Source: Acidobacteriaceae bacterium (GTDB taxonomy: Bacteria; Acidobacteriota; Terriglobia; Terriglobales; Acidobacteriaceae). Taken from it: DNA of 64,000 bases. Shown piece by piece: positions 1 to 8,568 of the stretch. The stretch covers positions 186,001 to 250,000 of the forward strand of contig JAOAPC010000024.1 of the NCBI GenBank assembly GCA_025462735.1, written 5' to 3'. Position 1 is the stretch's first letter. Every line of letters starts with the position of its first letter. Made by a program: the position numbers and the translations under genes. Under the pieces are notes generated by a model. It did no database searches, was not told where the DNA came from, and saw nothing but the letters and a program-made list of their open reading frames with translations.

Positions 1-1085
1 CACAAATAGACTGCGAACATCAATGCTGCCCGCCACACGGGGGGACCTTCCTTCGTCAAAATCGCGTAAGCCAGAATCAAGACGATGGCGCAGCAGCTTG
101 CGGCAATCTCTCCGAGGCTGAGACGGCGCAGGCCCCACAGCGTGACCATCGCGAGAATGCTGACGTTCATTCCGGAGACGACGAGCACGTGATAAGTTCC
201 GGAGCGTTGGAAGTCCACCCGCGTGGGCCGCTCGATGAAGGTTTCTTCGCCGATAACGATGGCGTCCATCAGACCAGCCACTCGCTCGGGCCACAAAGCA
301 TGAATTGTTTCAATAACGCTACGGTGAACGCGAGAGCGCCATCGCTCGGCCCGGCTGCCAGCAAATCCTGGAAGAATCTCTACGCTGGCGTACTTAGCAG
401 ACGCCGTAGCCTCTATGCCGTTGTCGTGCAGGTATCCTGCGTAGTCAAAGGCACCCGGGTTGCGATAATTGCGCGGCGCAACCAGTGTTGCTGGAAATCG
501 AATGCGCTGACCGTAGGAGAGCGATCGCATTCTATTCTGTGTGTCTCGAGAATTGCCGCGATCAGTTTCGTAAATACTAAGCCTTATACCTTCTGCAATG
601 ACCTTCGTTTCCGCATCCGATTCAATCTTCTCGGTTTCGATATCAATACGTTGTCGAAAAGATCCCCCGCCCTCTGATTGAATATCGCCTTCCGAAATGA
701 CGTGCGCGGTAACCAGGACTTCACCGTCGCTGACAAAAAGGGATCGTTGAGATGCAGCGCTCCTGCGCAGTTGAATGGACAGAGCTCCCGCGATGAAGAG
801 GGCTGCAAAAACCAGGACGCTAGAGAAAAGAATTCTCTTCTTTACCAGATAAATCGCCGAAGCAACGAACACGGACGCGGCCAAGACCCACCAGCTCGGC
901 GGCCGCCATAGGTATTCACCCGAGCATATTCCGGCGCAAAACAACAGCGCAGCCCAGAAGAGTGGCTGCCGTGCTGATATTTGCGTTTTGCTTCGAGAGA
1001 CCGCGCTGGCTCGTCCAGTTTGACGGACGGGAGTCTGCTGACCCCACGACGTGAGCGGGGCTGCTGCAATATTTGCCGATGCCAA
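1..1085 (-). CDS. comEC: ComEC/Rec2-family DNA uptake channel protein (3' end outside window)
   Basis: This reading frame runs off the left edge. About 361 residues are visible. The N-terminal part has hydrophobic segments at about residues 41-58 and 66-80 and a DUF4131-like soluble domain with NYRNPGAFDYAGYL near residue 203. Near residue 296 it reads GTYHVLVVSGMNVSIL, the signature opening of the ComEC competence domain. ComEC forms the inner-membrane channel for single-stranded DNA uptake in natural transformation. A stop at 1128 limits the start. No ATG lies between it and the conserved region, so TTG at 1085 is the most upstream candidate, 17 nt after the rlmD stop, with no clear Shine-Dalgarno. 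A later GTG or TTG is possible. The family call is firm; the start is not. Confidence 0.85.
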   Translation of the reverse strand, partial: MASANIAAAPLTSWGQQTPVRQTGRASAVSRSKTQISARQPLFWAALLFCAGICSGEYLWRPPSWWVLAASVFVASAIYLVKKRILFSSVLVFAALFIAGALSIQLRRSAASQRSLFVSDGEVLVTAHVISEGDIQSEGGGSFRQRIDIETEKIESDAETKVIAEGIRLSIYETDRGNSRDTQNRMRSLSYGQRIRFPATLVAPRNYRNPGAFDYAGYLHDNGIEATASAKYASVEILPGFAGSRAERWRSRVHRSVIETIHALWPERVAGLMDAIVIGEETFIERPTRVDFQRSGTYHVLVVSGMNVSILAMVTLWGLRRLSLGEIAASCCAIVLILAYAILTKEGPPVWRAALMFAVYL

Positions 1086-1102
1086 GCTTAAGCAGCAGTT
1101 TT

Positions 1103-2395
1103 TTAGCGGGCCAAGTGAAAGACACTTTCAATGTGATAAGTCTGGGGGAAAAGATCGATTAAGTGTGCTCCCGAGACCCCGTAACCCAGACCAATCAACA
1201 TTCGCAAGTCGCGTGCCAGCGTCGATGGATCACATGACACATACGTGACCCTTGGCGCATCCAGCTTTGCCAGACCGCGAACAACGTTTTCACCTAGCCC
1301 GCCTCGTGGGGGATCGACTACGACCAGATCAGGGCGAATGCCGGAGGCTTGCCCCAGATACTGTTCCGTCGTGGCCAGGACTGCCTTTACCTCCTGGGGC
1401 GCATTGTGGCGCAAGTCAGCGTGTGAAGTCTGTGACGCCTCTACCGCGATTACCTGTGCAAAACTCTTAGCGAGGACGGTGGAGAAAAGTCCGACCCCGG
1501 CATAGAGATCGAGAGCCAATTTTCCTGAAGCTACGTCCGTCACGATGCTGACCAGCTCATCAATTAGAAAACGGTTCACTTGAAAAAACGCGCCGGCGCT
1601 CACACGGTAGCGGGCCAGCTTTGTTTCGTACACAAGCGCTGTCTCTCCGAAGCTGGCCACGCATTGCGGCTCGACAATCTGGTTAGCCGGTAGCTGTTCG
1701 AAAACGGAGACGCCCGCGACCTCGGGCAAAATATGAGCCAGCTTTTCAGCTATTTGTTGCGCACTCGCTCGCGCCGGGCCTGGTTGGCAATAAACCTCAA
1801 GAAGGAGCCGGTTGTTGGTGTGATCTGCAAACAGCTCAATCTCACGGACTTCAGTGGGGACATTTCCGGAGCGGCCCGCGGCCAAGATCTCCGCAATCGC
1901 GCGATTAATTAGAGGCGAACTGATGGGGCACTGCTCAATCGGCAGAAGTTCGTGCGATCGGAATTTGTAGTAGCCCAGCGCGAAATCGGGCCCGGTCTGC
2001 GCCTTCAGCCGTGTGCGGTTGCGATAGTTCCATTCGGGTGAGGGATGACTTTCCAGCTTGCAGGGCAGATCAATCTTTGCGGTCCGCTTGAGCGTCTCAA
2101 GGAGGATCGCCGATTTCGCCTCTATCTGGCGCGTGTACCTGACATGCTGATACTGGCAACCACCGCATCGTGAGAAATAGGGGCAGATTGGCTCGACCCG
2201 GTCGGGGGATGGATCCAGAATTCGCTTCGGACGCGCCCGCGCGAAGCCTCGCTTCTGCTCAATAATGTCCGCCTCAACTTGCTCGCCATCGATTGAAAAT
2301 GGCACAAATACCGCTTTGCCCGGACCGCTTTCGTCAGCGGGGAGACGGGCAAGTCCATCCCCGCCGTAAATGAGTTTTTCGATTTTGAGTTGCAT
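1103..2395 (-). CDS. rlmD: 23S rRNA (uracil-5)-methyltransferase, RlmD/TrmA family
   Basis: A 430-residue SAM-dependent RNA m5U methyltransferase. Residues 1-55 form a TRAM RNA-binding domain (IEKLIYGGDGLARL). Cysteines 71, 77 and 80 (C-x5-C-x2-C) plus a later cysteine in EQCPIS fit the 4Fe-4S site of RlmD. The Rossmann part has LDLYAGVGLFS, and the catalytic end has VVDPPRGGLGE and the nucleophile loop YVSCDPSTLARDL. I chose ATG 2395 because the TRAM domain starts directly after it; the upstream extension to GTG 2494 lies in repeat-like DNA. comEC follows closely on the same strand. RlmC, RlmD and TrmA are hard to separate by eye, but the Fe-S motif favours the RlmC/RlmD type. Confidence 0.88.
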   Translation of the reverse strand: MQLKIEKLIYGGDGLARLPADESGPGKAVFVPFSIDGEQVEADIIEQKRGFARARPKRILDPSPDRVEPICPYFSRCGGCQYQHVRYTRQIEAKSAILLETLKRTAKIDLPCKLESHPSPEWNYRNRTRLKAQTGPDFALGYYKFRSHELLPIEQCPISSPLINRAIAEILAAGRSGNVPTEVREIELFADHTNNRLLLEVYCQPGPARASAQQIAEKLAHILPEVAGVSVFEQLPANQIVEPQCVASFGETALVYETKLARYRVSAGAFFQVNRFLIDELVSIVTDVASGKLALDLYAGVGLFSTVLAKSFAQVIAVEASQTSHADLRHNAPQEVKAVLATTEQYLGQASGIRPDLVVVDPPRGGLGENVVRGLAKLDAPRVTYVSCDPSTLARDLRMLIGLGYGVSGAHLIDLFPQTYHIESVFHLAR

Positions 2396-2426
2396 TGAGT
2401 GCGATTGTAATTTGCAGAGCGTGACA

Positions 2427-2511
2427 AGTGGCGGGTGGTCAGTGGCTGGCGGTAAGGCGAAACCGCGGAATACTGGATACGAACCACTAACCACTGATCA
2501 CTAGCCACTCA
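2427..2511. repeat. Degenerate intergenic inverted repeat with CCACT units
   Basis: Upstream of rlmD, AGTGG/GGTGG-rich sequence at 2427-2452 faces CCACT-rich sequence at 2481-2511 (ACCACTAACCACTGATCACT). The two halves are roughly complementary, separated by a unique spacer. The layout resembles the other boundary repeats in this window at 7.5, 13.5 and 49.7 kb. Function unknown. Confidence 0.5.
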
Positions 2512-2571
2512 CTTTTGCGCGCGACAGCCAAGTCGCTCGATTCGAGCCTGCCGCGATAGACTGATTGACTC

Positions 2572-3654
2572 ATGAACTCACCTCCCAATTCGATCCTGCG
2601 CGGCTCGGCCGTCGGGCTGTTTCTGTTCGACGTGTGCGAAGAGGTAAAGCTGGACGAACTCCGCACAATTCTAGGTGCGCGACGCTTGGGGGAAGGATTA
2701 AAGCACGCCGCTGCTGAACAACTGTTCTTCGAAAGACCGCCGGTCGTCGAAAGTGTGCAGATCCCGGGTGATTCTCAAGCCCAGGTCCGGGTGAAATATT
2801 ACGACTACGGTGTAGTCAGCGTGCTGTTTGAGTTTCCGTTCGCCGGAGACTGGCCCGACCTGATTTCACTTTCCTCGCGCTGGATTTCGGGAACCGATCT
2901 GCCAACCCGCGCCGAGGAGATTGCCAAAGAAAGAGTCGCGCGAACACGTGCTGCGTTGGTGAAGCCTTACGATACCTGGCTCAGCGAAGATTATTTTATT
3001 TTTTTTATGAGAGAAATTGGCGGCAATCCAACTGCGCCCCAACTGCTGAACTCCTGCGGGATGCAGATTACGCAGGTAGTGCGCGGAGAGAACGCTGCGC
3101 TTTCCGATGACGAGCGACGCGAAGTTGTGCAGTCAGCAATGTCTTACTATCCGAATGATCTTGCCGTCCTGGGGTGGAACGCGGCTTTCGTGTACGATTC
3201 GCTGGCTGGCTCGGAAACGACTATGCAACTCCTCGAATATGCGAATTCGCAGTTGCTCGAATTCCGCCACTACGATGATCTGCTCACGCGCGAACTGGCC
3301 GGCGTTTATGATTCGCTGGAAAAGAACTCGAACTTTATCGGCCTGTGGAGGCTACCGCGCGAGGCATCACGCCTGCAGACTATGTTGCTGGACGTCACCG
3401 AGCTCACGGAGCGGGCCGATAATGCCATTAAATTTCTCAGCGATATGTTTTCCGCACGGCTTTACCGGCTGGCGGCAAATAAAGTCGGCGTGCATGACTA
3501 CAAGAGTTTGACAAAAGAAAAACTGCGCACAGCTGAAGATTTGTACCGCTTCCTGATCGACCAATTCCATCAATCGAGGACGTTCTGGCTGGAGTCGATG
3601 GTGGTGCTCATTCTTTTGATCGAACTCGTATATGTGTTCCACGGCAAGATGTGA
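2572..3654 (+). CDS. RMD1/DUF155 (YagE)-family protein
   Basis: A 360-residue protein of the RMD1/DUF155 family, shared by bacteria and mitochondria-associated eukaryotic proteins; the bacterial role is unknown. The features supporting this are a soluble body with the segment WLSEDYFIFFMREI near residue 140, a helical C-terminal half, and a single hydrophobic helix at the very C-terminus (SMVVLILLIELVYVF, about residues 342-356). That tail would anchor the protein in a membrane. The start ATG at 2572 gives a typical N-terminus. It stands alone between rlmD (opposite strand) and the kinase gene 138 nt downstream. Family call good; function not inferable. Confidence 0.75.
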   Translation: MNSPPNSILRGSAVGLFLFDVCEEVKLDELRTILGARRLGEGLKHAAAEQLFFERPPVVESVQIPGDSQAQVRVKYYDYGVVSVLFEFPFAGDWPDLISLSSRWISGTDLPTRAEEIAKERVARTRAALVKPYDTWLSEDYFIFFMREIGGNPTAPQLLNSCGMQITQVVRGENAALSDDERREVVQSAMSYYPNDLAVLGWNAAFVYDSLAGSETTMQLLEYANSQLLEFRHYDDLLTRELAGVYDSLEKNSNFIGLWRLPREASRLQTMLLDVTELTERADNAIKFLSDMFSARLYRLAANKVGVHDYKSLTKEKLRTAEDLYRFLIDQFHQSRTFWLESMVVLILLIELVYVFHGKM

Positions 3655-3792
3655 CCAGCCTTCCAATAGGTTTTTCGCGACAAATGGGCAATATTTGGCT
3701 TGCTTTTGCCCTATCTGCGGATAACAATTCTCGCAGCAGTTTGAGTTTGCCCGCGGCCAGTCTCAGCATCCCTTCCCCCCGAGGCGGGAAAA

Positions 3793-6375
3793 ATGCCTGC
3801 GAAACCAGCATTCGGTGAGGTCCTTGGTCATTACCGCCTTCTCGAGCGGGTCGGCCAGGGCGGCATGGGAGTCGTGTACCGCGCCCGCGACGAGCACTTG
3901 CAGCGCGAAGTTGCTCTCAAACTATTGCCCGACATTGTCACTCATGACCAATCCGCCCGGCGGCGTTTTCGGCAAGAAGCCCTGACCCTTGCCCGCTTAA
4001 ATCATTCCAACATTGAAACCCTCTATAGCTTTGAAAGTGACGGGGACAAAGACTTCCTGGTAATGGAGTACATTCGCGGGGTCACTCTGGCCAGCAAACT
4101 AGCAGCAGGCCCGTTGGGTGAACCGGAGCTTATCGAGTACGCGACTCAACTCGCGTTAGCGCTAGAGGAAGCCCACAGAGAAGGCGTGATTCATCGGGAC
4201 CTCAAGCCTTCCAATATCCTGATAACCCCCGGCGGACAATTGAAGATGCTGGATTTCGGCCTGGCGCGCCTGCTGACCGCCGACGGGCAGAGCACGACTG
4301 CCACCGACCGGCCCGGGATCTGTGGCACGCTGCCCTACGTTGCTCCCGAACATTTGTCGGAATCGCACAGTATAGATGCGCGTTCTGACCTGTATTCCTG
4401 CGGTGTCGTGATGTACGAGATGGCGACTGGCCGCCGTCCCTACACAGGAGATTCGGTAGCGTCACTACTTCGGGCCATCCTGGAAAGCGAGCCTGTCCCG
4501 GTACGGTCTTTGAATTCTGCGATCTCTCCTGAACTCGACGCGATCATCCGCAAAGCCATGGATAGAAGTCCGGGCCTGCGTTATCAAAGCGCACGCGAGT
4601 TGAAGGTCGATTTACAGCGTCTGGTTTCCGCCAGAAAAATTGACCGCATAGCAGCGCCGGCGCTGCGGTCGCGTCGAACGCATTGGCTGACGGTTCCGCT
4701 TTTGCTGGTGTTGGCGTTGTTCATAGGCGGAATGTTGCGCCGAATCTTCCGATCGTTAAATCCGGCAATGAGTCCACCGCGAGTGGTTGCGGTATTGCCG
4801 TTCGAAGCGGTTGGCGGAGCGAGCGACAACCAGATCCTCTGCCGCGGACTGACTGATCTGCTCACTACGCGGCTTACTCAGATCAGCAAGCAGTACGGTG
4901 TCGAAGTAGTTCCGGCCAGCGAGGTGCGCACCCAGGGCGTGAGTTCCATAAGTGACGCGCGGCAGAAATTAGGCGTGACCCTGGTCGTAGAAGGAAGCTG
5001 GGATTTTGCCGGCAGCCAAGTCATGTACAGCCTGGTTGACGCACGAAGCCGCCGCAACGTGAGTGCCGAGTTTGTCAAAGGCAACATCAGCGACCTCTTG
5101 TCAGTCGAGCACAAAGTCGCGGACAATCTGCTGAACATGGTGGCCGGCGAACTGCGCCCAAAGGACCAAACATCCAAGGTCACGAATTCCACTTTTCAGC
5201 CTGATGCGTATCAGTATTATGTGCGCGGAGTTGGTTATCTTCAGGAATATCAAAACGTCGGCAGCCTGAAGGCTGCCATTGCGTTGTTCCGTTCCGCGCT
5301 AGATCGAGATCCCTCTTTTGCGCCGGCATTGGCGGGCACTGGAGAGGCGTATTGGCGCTTGTTTCAGGAGACCAAGGACGAGAGCTTCATAACCAAGGCC
5401 CTCGAAGCATGCCATCGAGCGGCCAAACTGAATAACCAGCTTGCCTCCGTGCACAACACGCTCGGACTCATTGCTCACGGCCAAAGCAAATACGACGAAG
5501 CGGCGAAAGAGTTTCAGCGAGCAATCGCATTGGACGAGACCAGCGACGCGGCCTACCGCGGACTAGCCAGCTCCTACGAGGCGCTCGGAAAACCAGCAGA
5601 TGCGGAAAGCGCCTATCGCCGCGCCATAGAAATGCGCAAAGACTATTGGGGCGGGTATTCGGCCCTGGGAGCCTTCTATTACAAAACTGCACGCTATGCG
5701 GATGCTGCGGGCCAGTTCCGTCGTGTTATTGAATTGGCGCCCGAAAATGTGCGTGGTTACAGCAACCTTAGCGCGGCTTACGTGCAGCTCGGGAAACCCG
5801 ATCAGGCAGAAGAACTTTTGCGGAAGTCGTTGGCCATTCAACCGAGTTATCGCGCATACGCAAATTTGGCGACGATCTATTTTTCCCAATCCCGTTATTC
5901 CGAAGCGGCGCAGATGTATGAGAAGGCCATCCAGCTGAACGATCGAGATGGGCGGGTCTGGCGCAATCTGGGAGATGCGTATTATTGGGCGCCAAACGAG
6001 CGAGACAAGGCGGCTCCGGCATATCAGCACGCAACCGAGCTGCTGAAGGCGCAGCTCAAGATCAACCCGCAGGATCCTTCGCTGCTGACCGAACTCGCTC
6101 TGTGCCAATCGATGCTCGGAAAATCGGTAGAAGCAATTCAGCTGATGAGACGTGCGCGGGAGCTCTCTGCCTCTAATCCAGAAATATTTTTCCGCACCGC
6201 CGAAATTTATGAAGAGAGCGGGGATCATGCCGCTGCGCTGGAATGGTTATCACAGGCGGTGCAGAAGGGCTACCCTGCGCGTGAGATTCAGCGGGACCCA
6301 ACTTTTCAAAAACTTCGTGAAGATGCCCGGTACAAGCAGCTGCTACAAGGAACGGCGGCACAGCCGCCTCATTAA
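3793..6375 (+). CDS. Membrane Ser/Thr protein kinase with C-terminal TPR array
   Basis: An 860-residue eukaryotic-like kinase. Residues 14-275 form a complete PknB-type catalytic domain: glycine loop GQGGMG (21-26), VALK lysine 43, HRDLKPSN (134-141, Asp136 catalytic), DFG at 154-156 and APE at 184-186, so it should be active. A transmembrane helix spans about 297-315. Then comes a domain starting VVAVLPFEAVG (about 334-470), like the TolB-N/FlgO-type modules often found after kinase domains, and a TPR array from about 475 to 845. The kinase is predicted to be cytoplasmic with the TPRs outside the membrane. The next gene begins 12 nt downstream and is probably cotranscribed. The signal and substrates are unknown. 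Confidence 0.93.
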   Translation: MPAKPAFGEVLGHYRLLERVGQGGMGVVYRARDEHLQREVALKLLPDIVTHDQSARRRFRQEALTLARLNHSNIETLYSFESDGDKDFLVMEYIRGVTLASKLAAGPLGEPELIEYATQLALALEEAHREGVIHRDLKPSNILITPGGQLKMLDFGLARLLTADGQSTTATDRPGICGTLPYVAPEHLSESHSIDARSDLYSCGVVMYEMATGRRPYTGDSVASLLRAILESEPVPVRSLNSAISPELDAIIRKAMDRSPGLRYQSARELKVDLQRLVSARKIDRIAAPALRSRRTHWLTVPLLLVLALFIGGMLRRIFRSLNPAMSPPRVVAVLPFEAVGGASDNQILCRGLTDLLTTRLTQISKQYGVEVVPASEVRTQGVSSISDARQKLGVTLVVEGSWDFAGSQVMYSLVDARSRRNVSAEFVKGNISDLLSVEHKVADNLLNMVAGELRPKDQTSKVTNSTFQPDAYQYYVRGVGYLQEYQNVGSLKAAIALFRSALDRDPSFAPALAGTGEAYWRLFQETKDESFITKALEACHRAAKLNNQLASVHNTLGLIAHGQSKYDEAAKEFQRAIALDETSDAAYRGLASSYEALGKPADAESAYRRAIEMRKDYWGGYSALGAFYYKTARYADAAGQFRRVIELAPENVRGYSNLSAAYVQLGKPDQAEELLRKSLAIQPSYRAYANLATIYFSQSRYSEAAQMYEKAIQLNDRDGRVWRNLGDAYYWAPNERDKAAPAYQHATELLKAQLKINPQDPSLLTELALCQSMLGKSVEAIQLMRRARELSASNPEIFFRTAEIYEESGDHAAALEWLSQAVQKGYPAREIQRDPTFQKLREDARYKQLLQGTAAQPPH

Positions 6376-6387
6376 AGGAGGAAGAAA

Positions 6388-6777
6388 ATGGCTAAGAATG
6401 TATTGCATAAGATGTCGGCGCCCAAGATTGTGCAGGAAAGGACGTGGCGAGACGAGAAGATATTCATCTACTTTTCTCCACGCGGAACCGGCAAGTTTGC
6501 TTCGCATCCTGTTCCCGGAGATTGGGTCGTCGCAGCACTACGCAAACCTGTTTCCGTCGGCCAGGAAGTCACGTGGCAAGCCGTCGGCGATTGCCGCAAG
6601 CTAGAACTGGACCTGCCTGAGATATTCGAGGAACCGCGGCAGATAGTGGTTGAGGGAAATAGCGCCAGCGCAACGTTGAAAGACGATGTCGCTCCGGGCC
6701 TTTATCTATACGAGGCATACTGCAATGGTCAGCTTGCGACAGGCGGTTCGGCGCCGGGGTTGATAGTCGATCCGTAG
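6388..6777 (+). CDS. Small hypothetical protein following the kinase gene
   Basis: A 129-residue protein I do not recognise. A strong Shine-Dalgarno (AAAGGAGGAAG) directly precedes ATG 6388, and the gene lies 12 nt after the kinase stop, so they are likely one transcript. No signal peptide or membrane helix is visible. The pattern of short beta-type segments (IFIYFSPRG, VTWQAVGD, GLYLYEAYCNG, GGSAPGLIV) suggests a compact beta-sandwich, possibly cupredoxin-like or Ig-like, but the metal ligands of a cupredoxin are not evident. It may be a partner or substrate of the kinase; that is only context. Confidence 0.65.
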   Translation: MAKNVLHKMSAPKIVQERTWRDEKIFIYFSPRGTGKFASHPVPGDWVVAALRKPVSVGQEVTWQAVGDCRKLELDLPEIFEEPRQIVVEGNSASATLKDDVAPGLYLYEAYCNGQLATGGSAPGLIVDP

Positions 6778-6785
6778 CCGTTAAC

Positions 6786-7487
6786 TCACATGTAAAACAG
6801 ACTCAGCCGGGGCACGCCGTACTTCTCCAGCAGTTTCTTGTGCGCGTACTGCTTCCGCAGTTGCTCGATTTGCGCCACTGGCATTTTGCTGCGGTAAGGG
6901 GCGAGGTCACGGTCGGCTTGTGCGCGTACGGCTACGGCTTCGTCATCGGGCACAGCAGCTAGAAGAACTGCAAAGAGCTTTTCTTCAAGCACCGTGAGTT
7001 TTCGTTCAATGTCTTCGAGTCCTGAGCGAGGGGATTTGTTTTCGATTTCTGCCGCCATTTCGCGCAGGGCTGCGGAAATTTCCTGCGCCACTACTTCTGG
7101 CGAAATGCCAGTCCGCGAGGGTAGTTTTGCGGAGTCCAGCTTGTCCGAACTGAGACGCAGGAATTCAGCGATCTCGGCGGAGTCGAATCCTTTGTCAGTC
7201 TTCGTTTCCTTCGAGGTGCCCACCGCGGCTTCTTTCATGTCTTCGGCGGCAGCGAGCACTTCCTGAGAGCAGTACGCAAGACCGTTGACTCTTCTGCTCT
7301 TCGAAGGCCGCGCATTATATTTTTCAAATGTCGCGTCGATCCCGCGCAGGACGGCCTCGAGCGGAATCCCGGCGTCCTTCCAGGTTTCAATCAACGCCCA
7401 ATCGAGGGTCGAGAGCATCAGGATGGTCCCGCGCCCGCGCTGAAAATGCTCTTCGATTTCGGTGAAGTAGTTGAAGTAGTTTTCCAA
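6786..7487 (-). CDS. Conserved hypothetical protein, mostly helical
   Basis: A 233-residue soluble protein with no function I can name. It starts with TTG 7487 (MENYFNYFTEIEEHF). The N-terminal 70 residues contain LDWALIETWKDAGIPLEAVLRGID, which looks like a helical DNA-binding or protein-interaction segment. The middle is charged and low in complexity, and the C-terminal third is helical (LAPYRSKMPVAQIEQLRKQYAHKKLL). It ends with a short hydrophobic tail. It lies upstream of no obvious partner and converges with the small plus-strand gene ending 9 nt away. Its position near coaX, birA and nadC suggests a conserved neighbourhood, but I cannot tie it to cofactor metabolism. Confidence 0.7.
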   Translation of the reverse strand: MENYFNYFTEIEEHFQRGRGTILMLSTLDWALIETWKDAGIPLEAVLRGIDATFEKYNARPSKSRRVNGLAYCSQEVLAAAEDMKEAAVGTSKETKTDKGFDSAEIAEFLRLSSDKLDSAKLPSRTGISPEVVAQEISAALREMAAEIENKSPRSGLEDIERKLTVLEEKLFAVLLAAVPDDEAVAVRAQADRDLAPYRSKMPVAQIEQLRKQYAHKKLLEKYGVPRLSLFYM

Positions 7488-7489
7488 AA

Positions 7490-7612
7490 TCAGCTCTTGG
7501 GGCTTTAGCTCTTGGCTGTTAGCTTAATGCACGACGAGGGTGGGTAAGACCTACTCAGGGCGATCCGGAAACAATCGCACGATCACACTAAAAACTAACC
7601 GCTAAGAGCTGA
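7490..7612. repeat. Intergenic repeat with AGCTCTTGGC/TAAGAGCT units
   Basis: The spacer between the hypothetical gene and coaX carries repeated AGCTCTTGG-type units at its left end (7492-7525) and the complementary CTAACCGCTAAGAGCTGA at its right end (7594-7611), flanking unique sequence. This is the same arrangement as the other boundary inverted repeats here. No function visible. Confidence 0.5.
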
Positions 7613-8480
7613 TCTTCGAACGGTTCGCGTTACCGGGGCGGGGTTGTGAAGTGCGATCTTCGGCCTTTGCTTCGGGAACATTCTTGTCGGAAACATTTCT
7701 CTCCCACAAAATCCGCAGGCCGTCGAGGGTCAGAAATTCATCGACGTCTTGAATGTACTTCGATCCCGAGCCGATCAGAGGCGCCAAGCCGCCGGTCGCT
7801 ATTACTTTTGTGGATTTCCCCAGTTCGCCGAGCAATCGCTCGAGAATTCCATCCACCAGACCGAGATAACCGTAATAAAGCCCCGACTGCAGACTGCCCA
7901 CCGTGGTCGTGCCGATAATTCGCGCCGGTTTCCGGATATCGACACGTTGCAGCCGCGCCGTCCGGCTGAAAAGTGCGTCCGCGGAAATCCCGATTCCCGG
8001 ACTTATAACGCCGCCTTGATATTCACCTTTGGCGGTGACGCAATCGAAAGTGGTCGCAGTGCCAAAATCTACAATGACGCACGGGCCGCCATACTTCTCA
8101 AAAGCGGCGACGGAATTCACAATCCGGTCAGCGCCTACCTCTGCAGGATTGTCGTAGAGCACAGGCATCCCCGTCTTCACTCCCGGTTCAATAAACAAGG
8201 GCTTGCGTTCAAAGTAACGCTCGCACACGCGGCGCAGGGTGGAATCGAGCGGCGGCACCACCGAGGAGATCACGATCCCGCCAATGTCTTTTGGTTCCAA
8301 TCCCGCCATGGAGAATAGATTCCGAAAAAGCACTCCGTACTCATCAATGGTCTGTGCCGCTCGCGTGGTCACGCGCCAGTTCGCCGCCAGCTTCTCATAT
8401 TTCGCATGAGAATCTGACGCAGATCGAGTGAATACGCCGAGGACCGTGTTGGTGTTGCCGACATCGAGAACAAGAAGCAT
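7602..8480 (-). CDS. coaX: Type III pantothenate kinase
   Basis: A 292-residue CoaX, which phosphorylates pantothenate as the first step of coenzyme A synthesis. The ASKHA-fold motifs are clear: phosphate loop DVGNTNTVLGVF at the N-terminus, the Asp-containing DNPAEVGADRIVNS, DFGTATTFD, and GGVISPGIGIS. The last 25 residues (DKNVPEAKAEDRTSQPRPGN...) are polar and atypical and overlap the repeat-bearing spacer, so the C-terminus may be a recent extension. The start ATG 8480 leads directly into the conserved LLVLDVGNTNT. birA lies 88 nt upstream on the same strand; birA-coaX pairing is common because both serve cofactor metabolism. Confidence 0.95.
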   Translation of the reverse strand: MLLVLDVGNTNTVLGVFTRSASDSHAKYEKLAANWRVTTRAAQTIDEYGVLFRNLFSMAGLEPKDIGGIVISSVVPPLDSTLRRVCERYFERKPLFIEPGVKTGMPVLYDNPAEVGADRIVNSVAAFEKYGGPCVIVDFGTATTFDCVTAKGEYQGGVISPGIGISADALFSRTARLQRVDIRKPARIIGTTTVGSLQSGLYYGYLGLVDGILERLLGELGKSTKVIATGGLAPLIGSGSKYIQDVDEFLTLDGLRILWERNVSDKNVPEAKAEDRTSQPRPGNANRSKISS

Positions 8481-8501
8481 TGAGCTCCGAATTCCTTTGT
8501 G

Positions 8502-8564
8502 CGCCTCTGTGTCCTCTGTGGTTAAAAGATTTTCAAACCACAGAGGGCACAGAGATCACAGAGG
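8502..8564. repeat. Inverted repeat, CACAGAGG family
   Basis: CCTCTGTGTCCTCTGTGG (from 8505) is followed after a short AT-rich loop by AAACCACAGAGGGCACAGAG, giving two arms of about 20 nt between birA and coaX. The sequence type (ACCACAGAGG...CACAGAGG) is seen between genes in many bacterial genomes. On the minus strand it sits between the birA stop and the coaX start, so the RNA hairpin could act as an intergenic attenuator or processing site; this is inference. Confidence 0.7.
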
Positions 8565-8568
8565 TTAA

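Noticed and set aside
189-677. Plus-strand frame of 162 residues at the left edge
   Set aside because: It lies antisense to comEC, whose translation shows clear family motifs.
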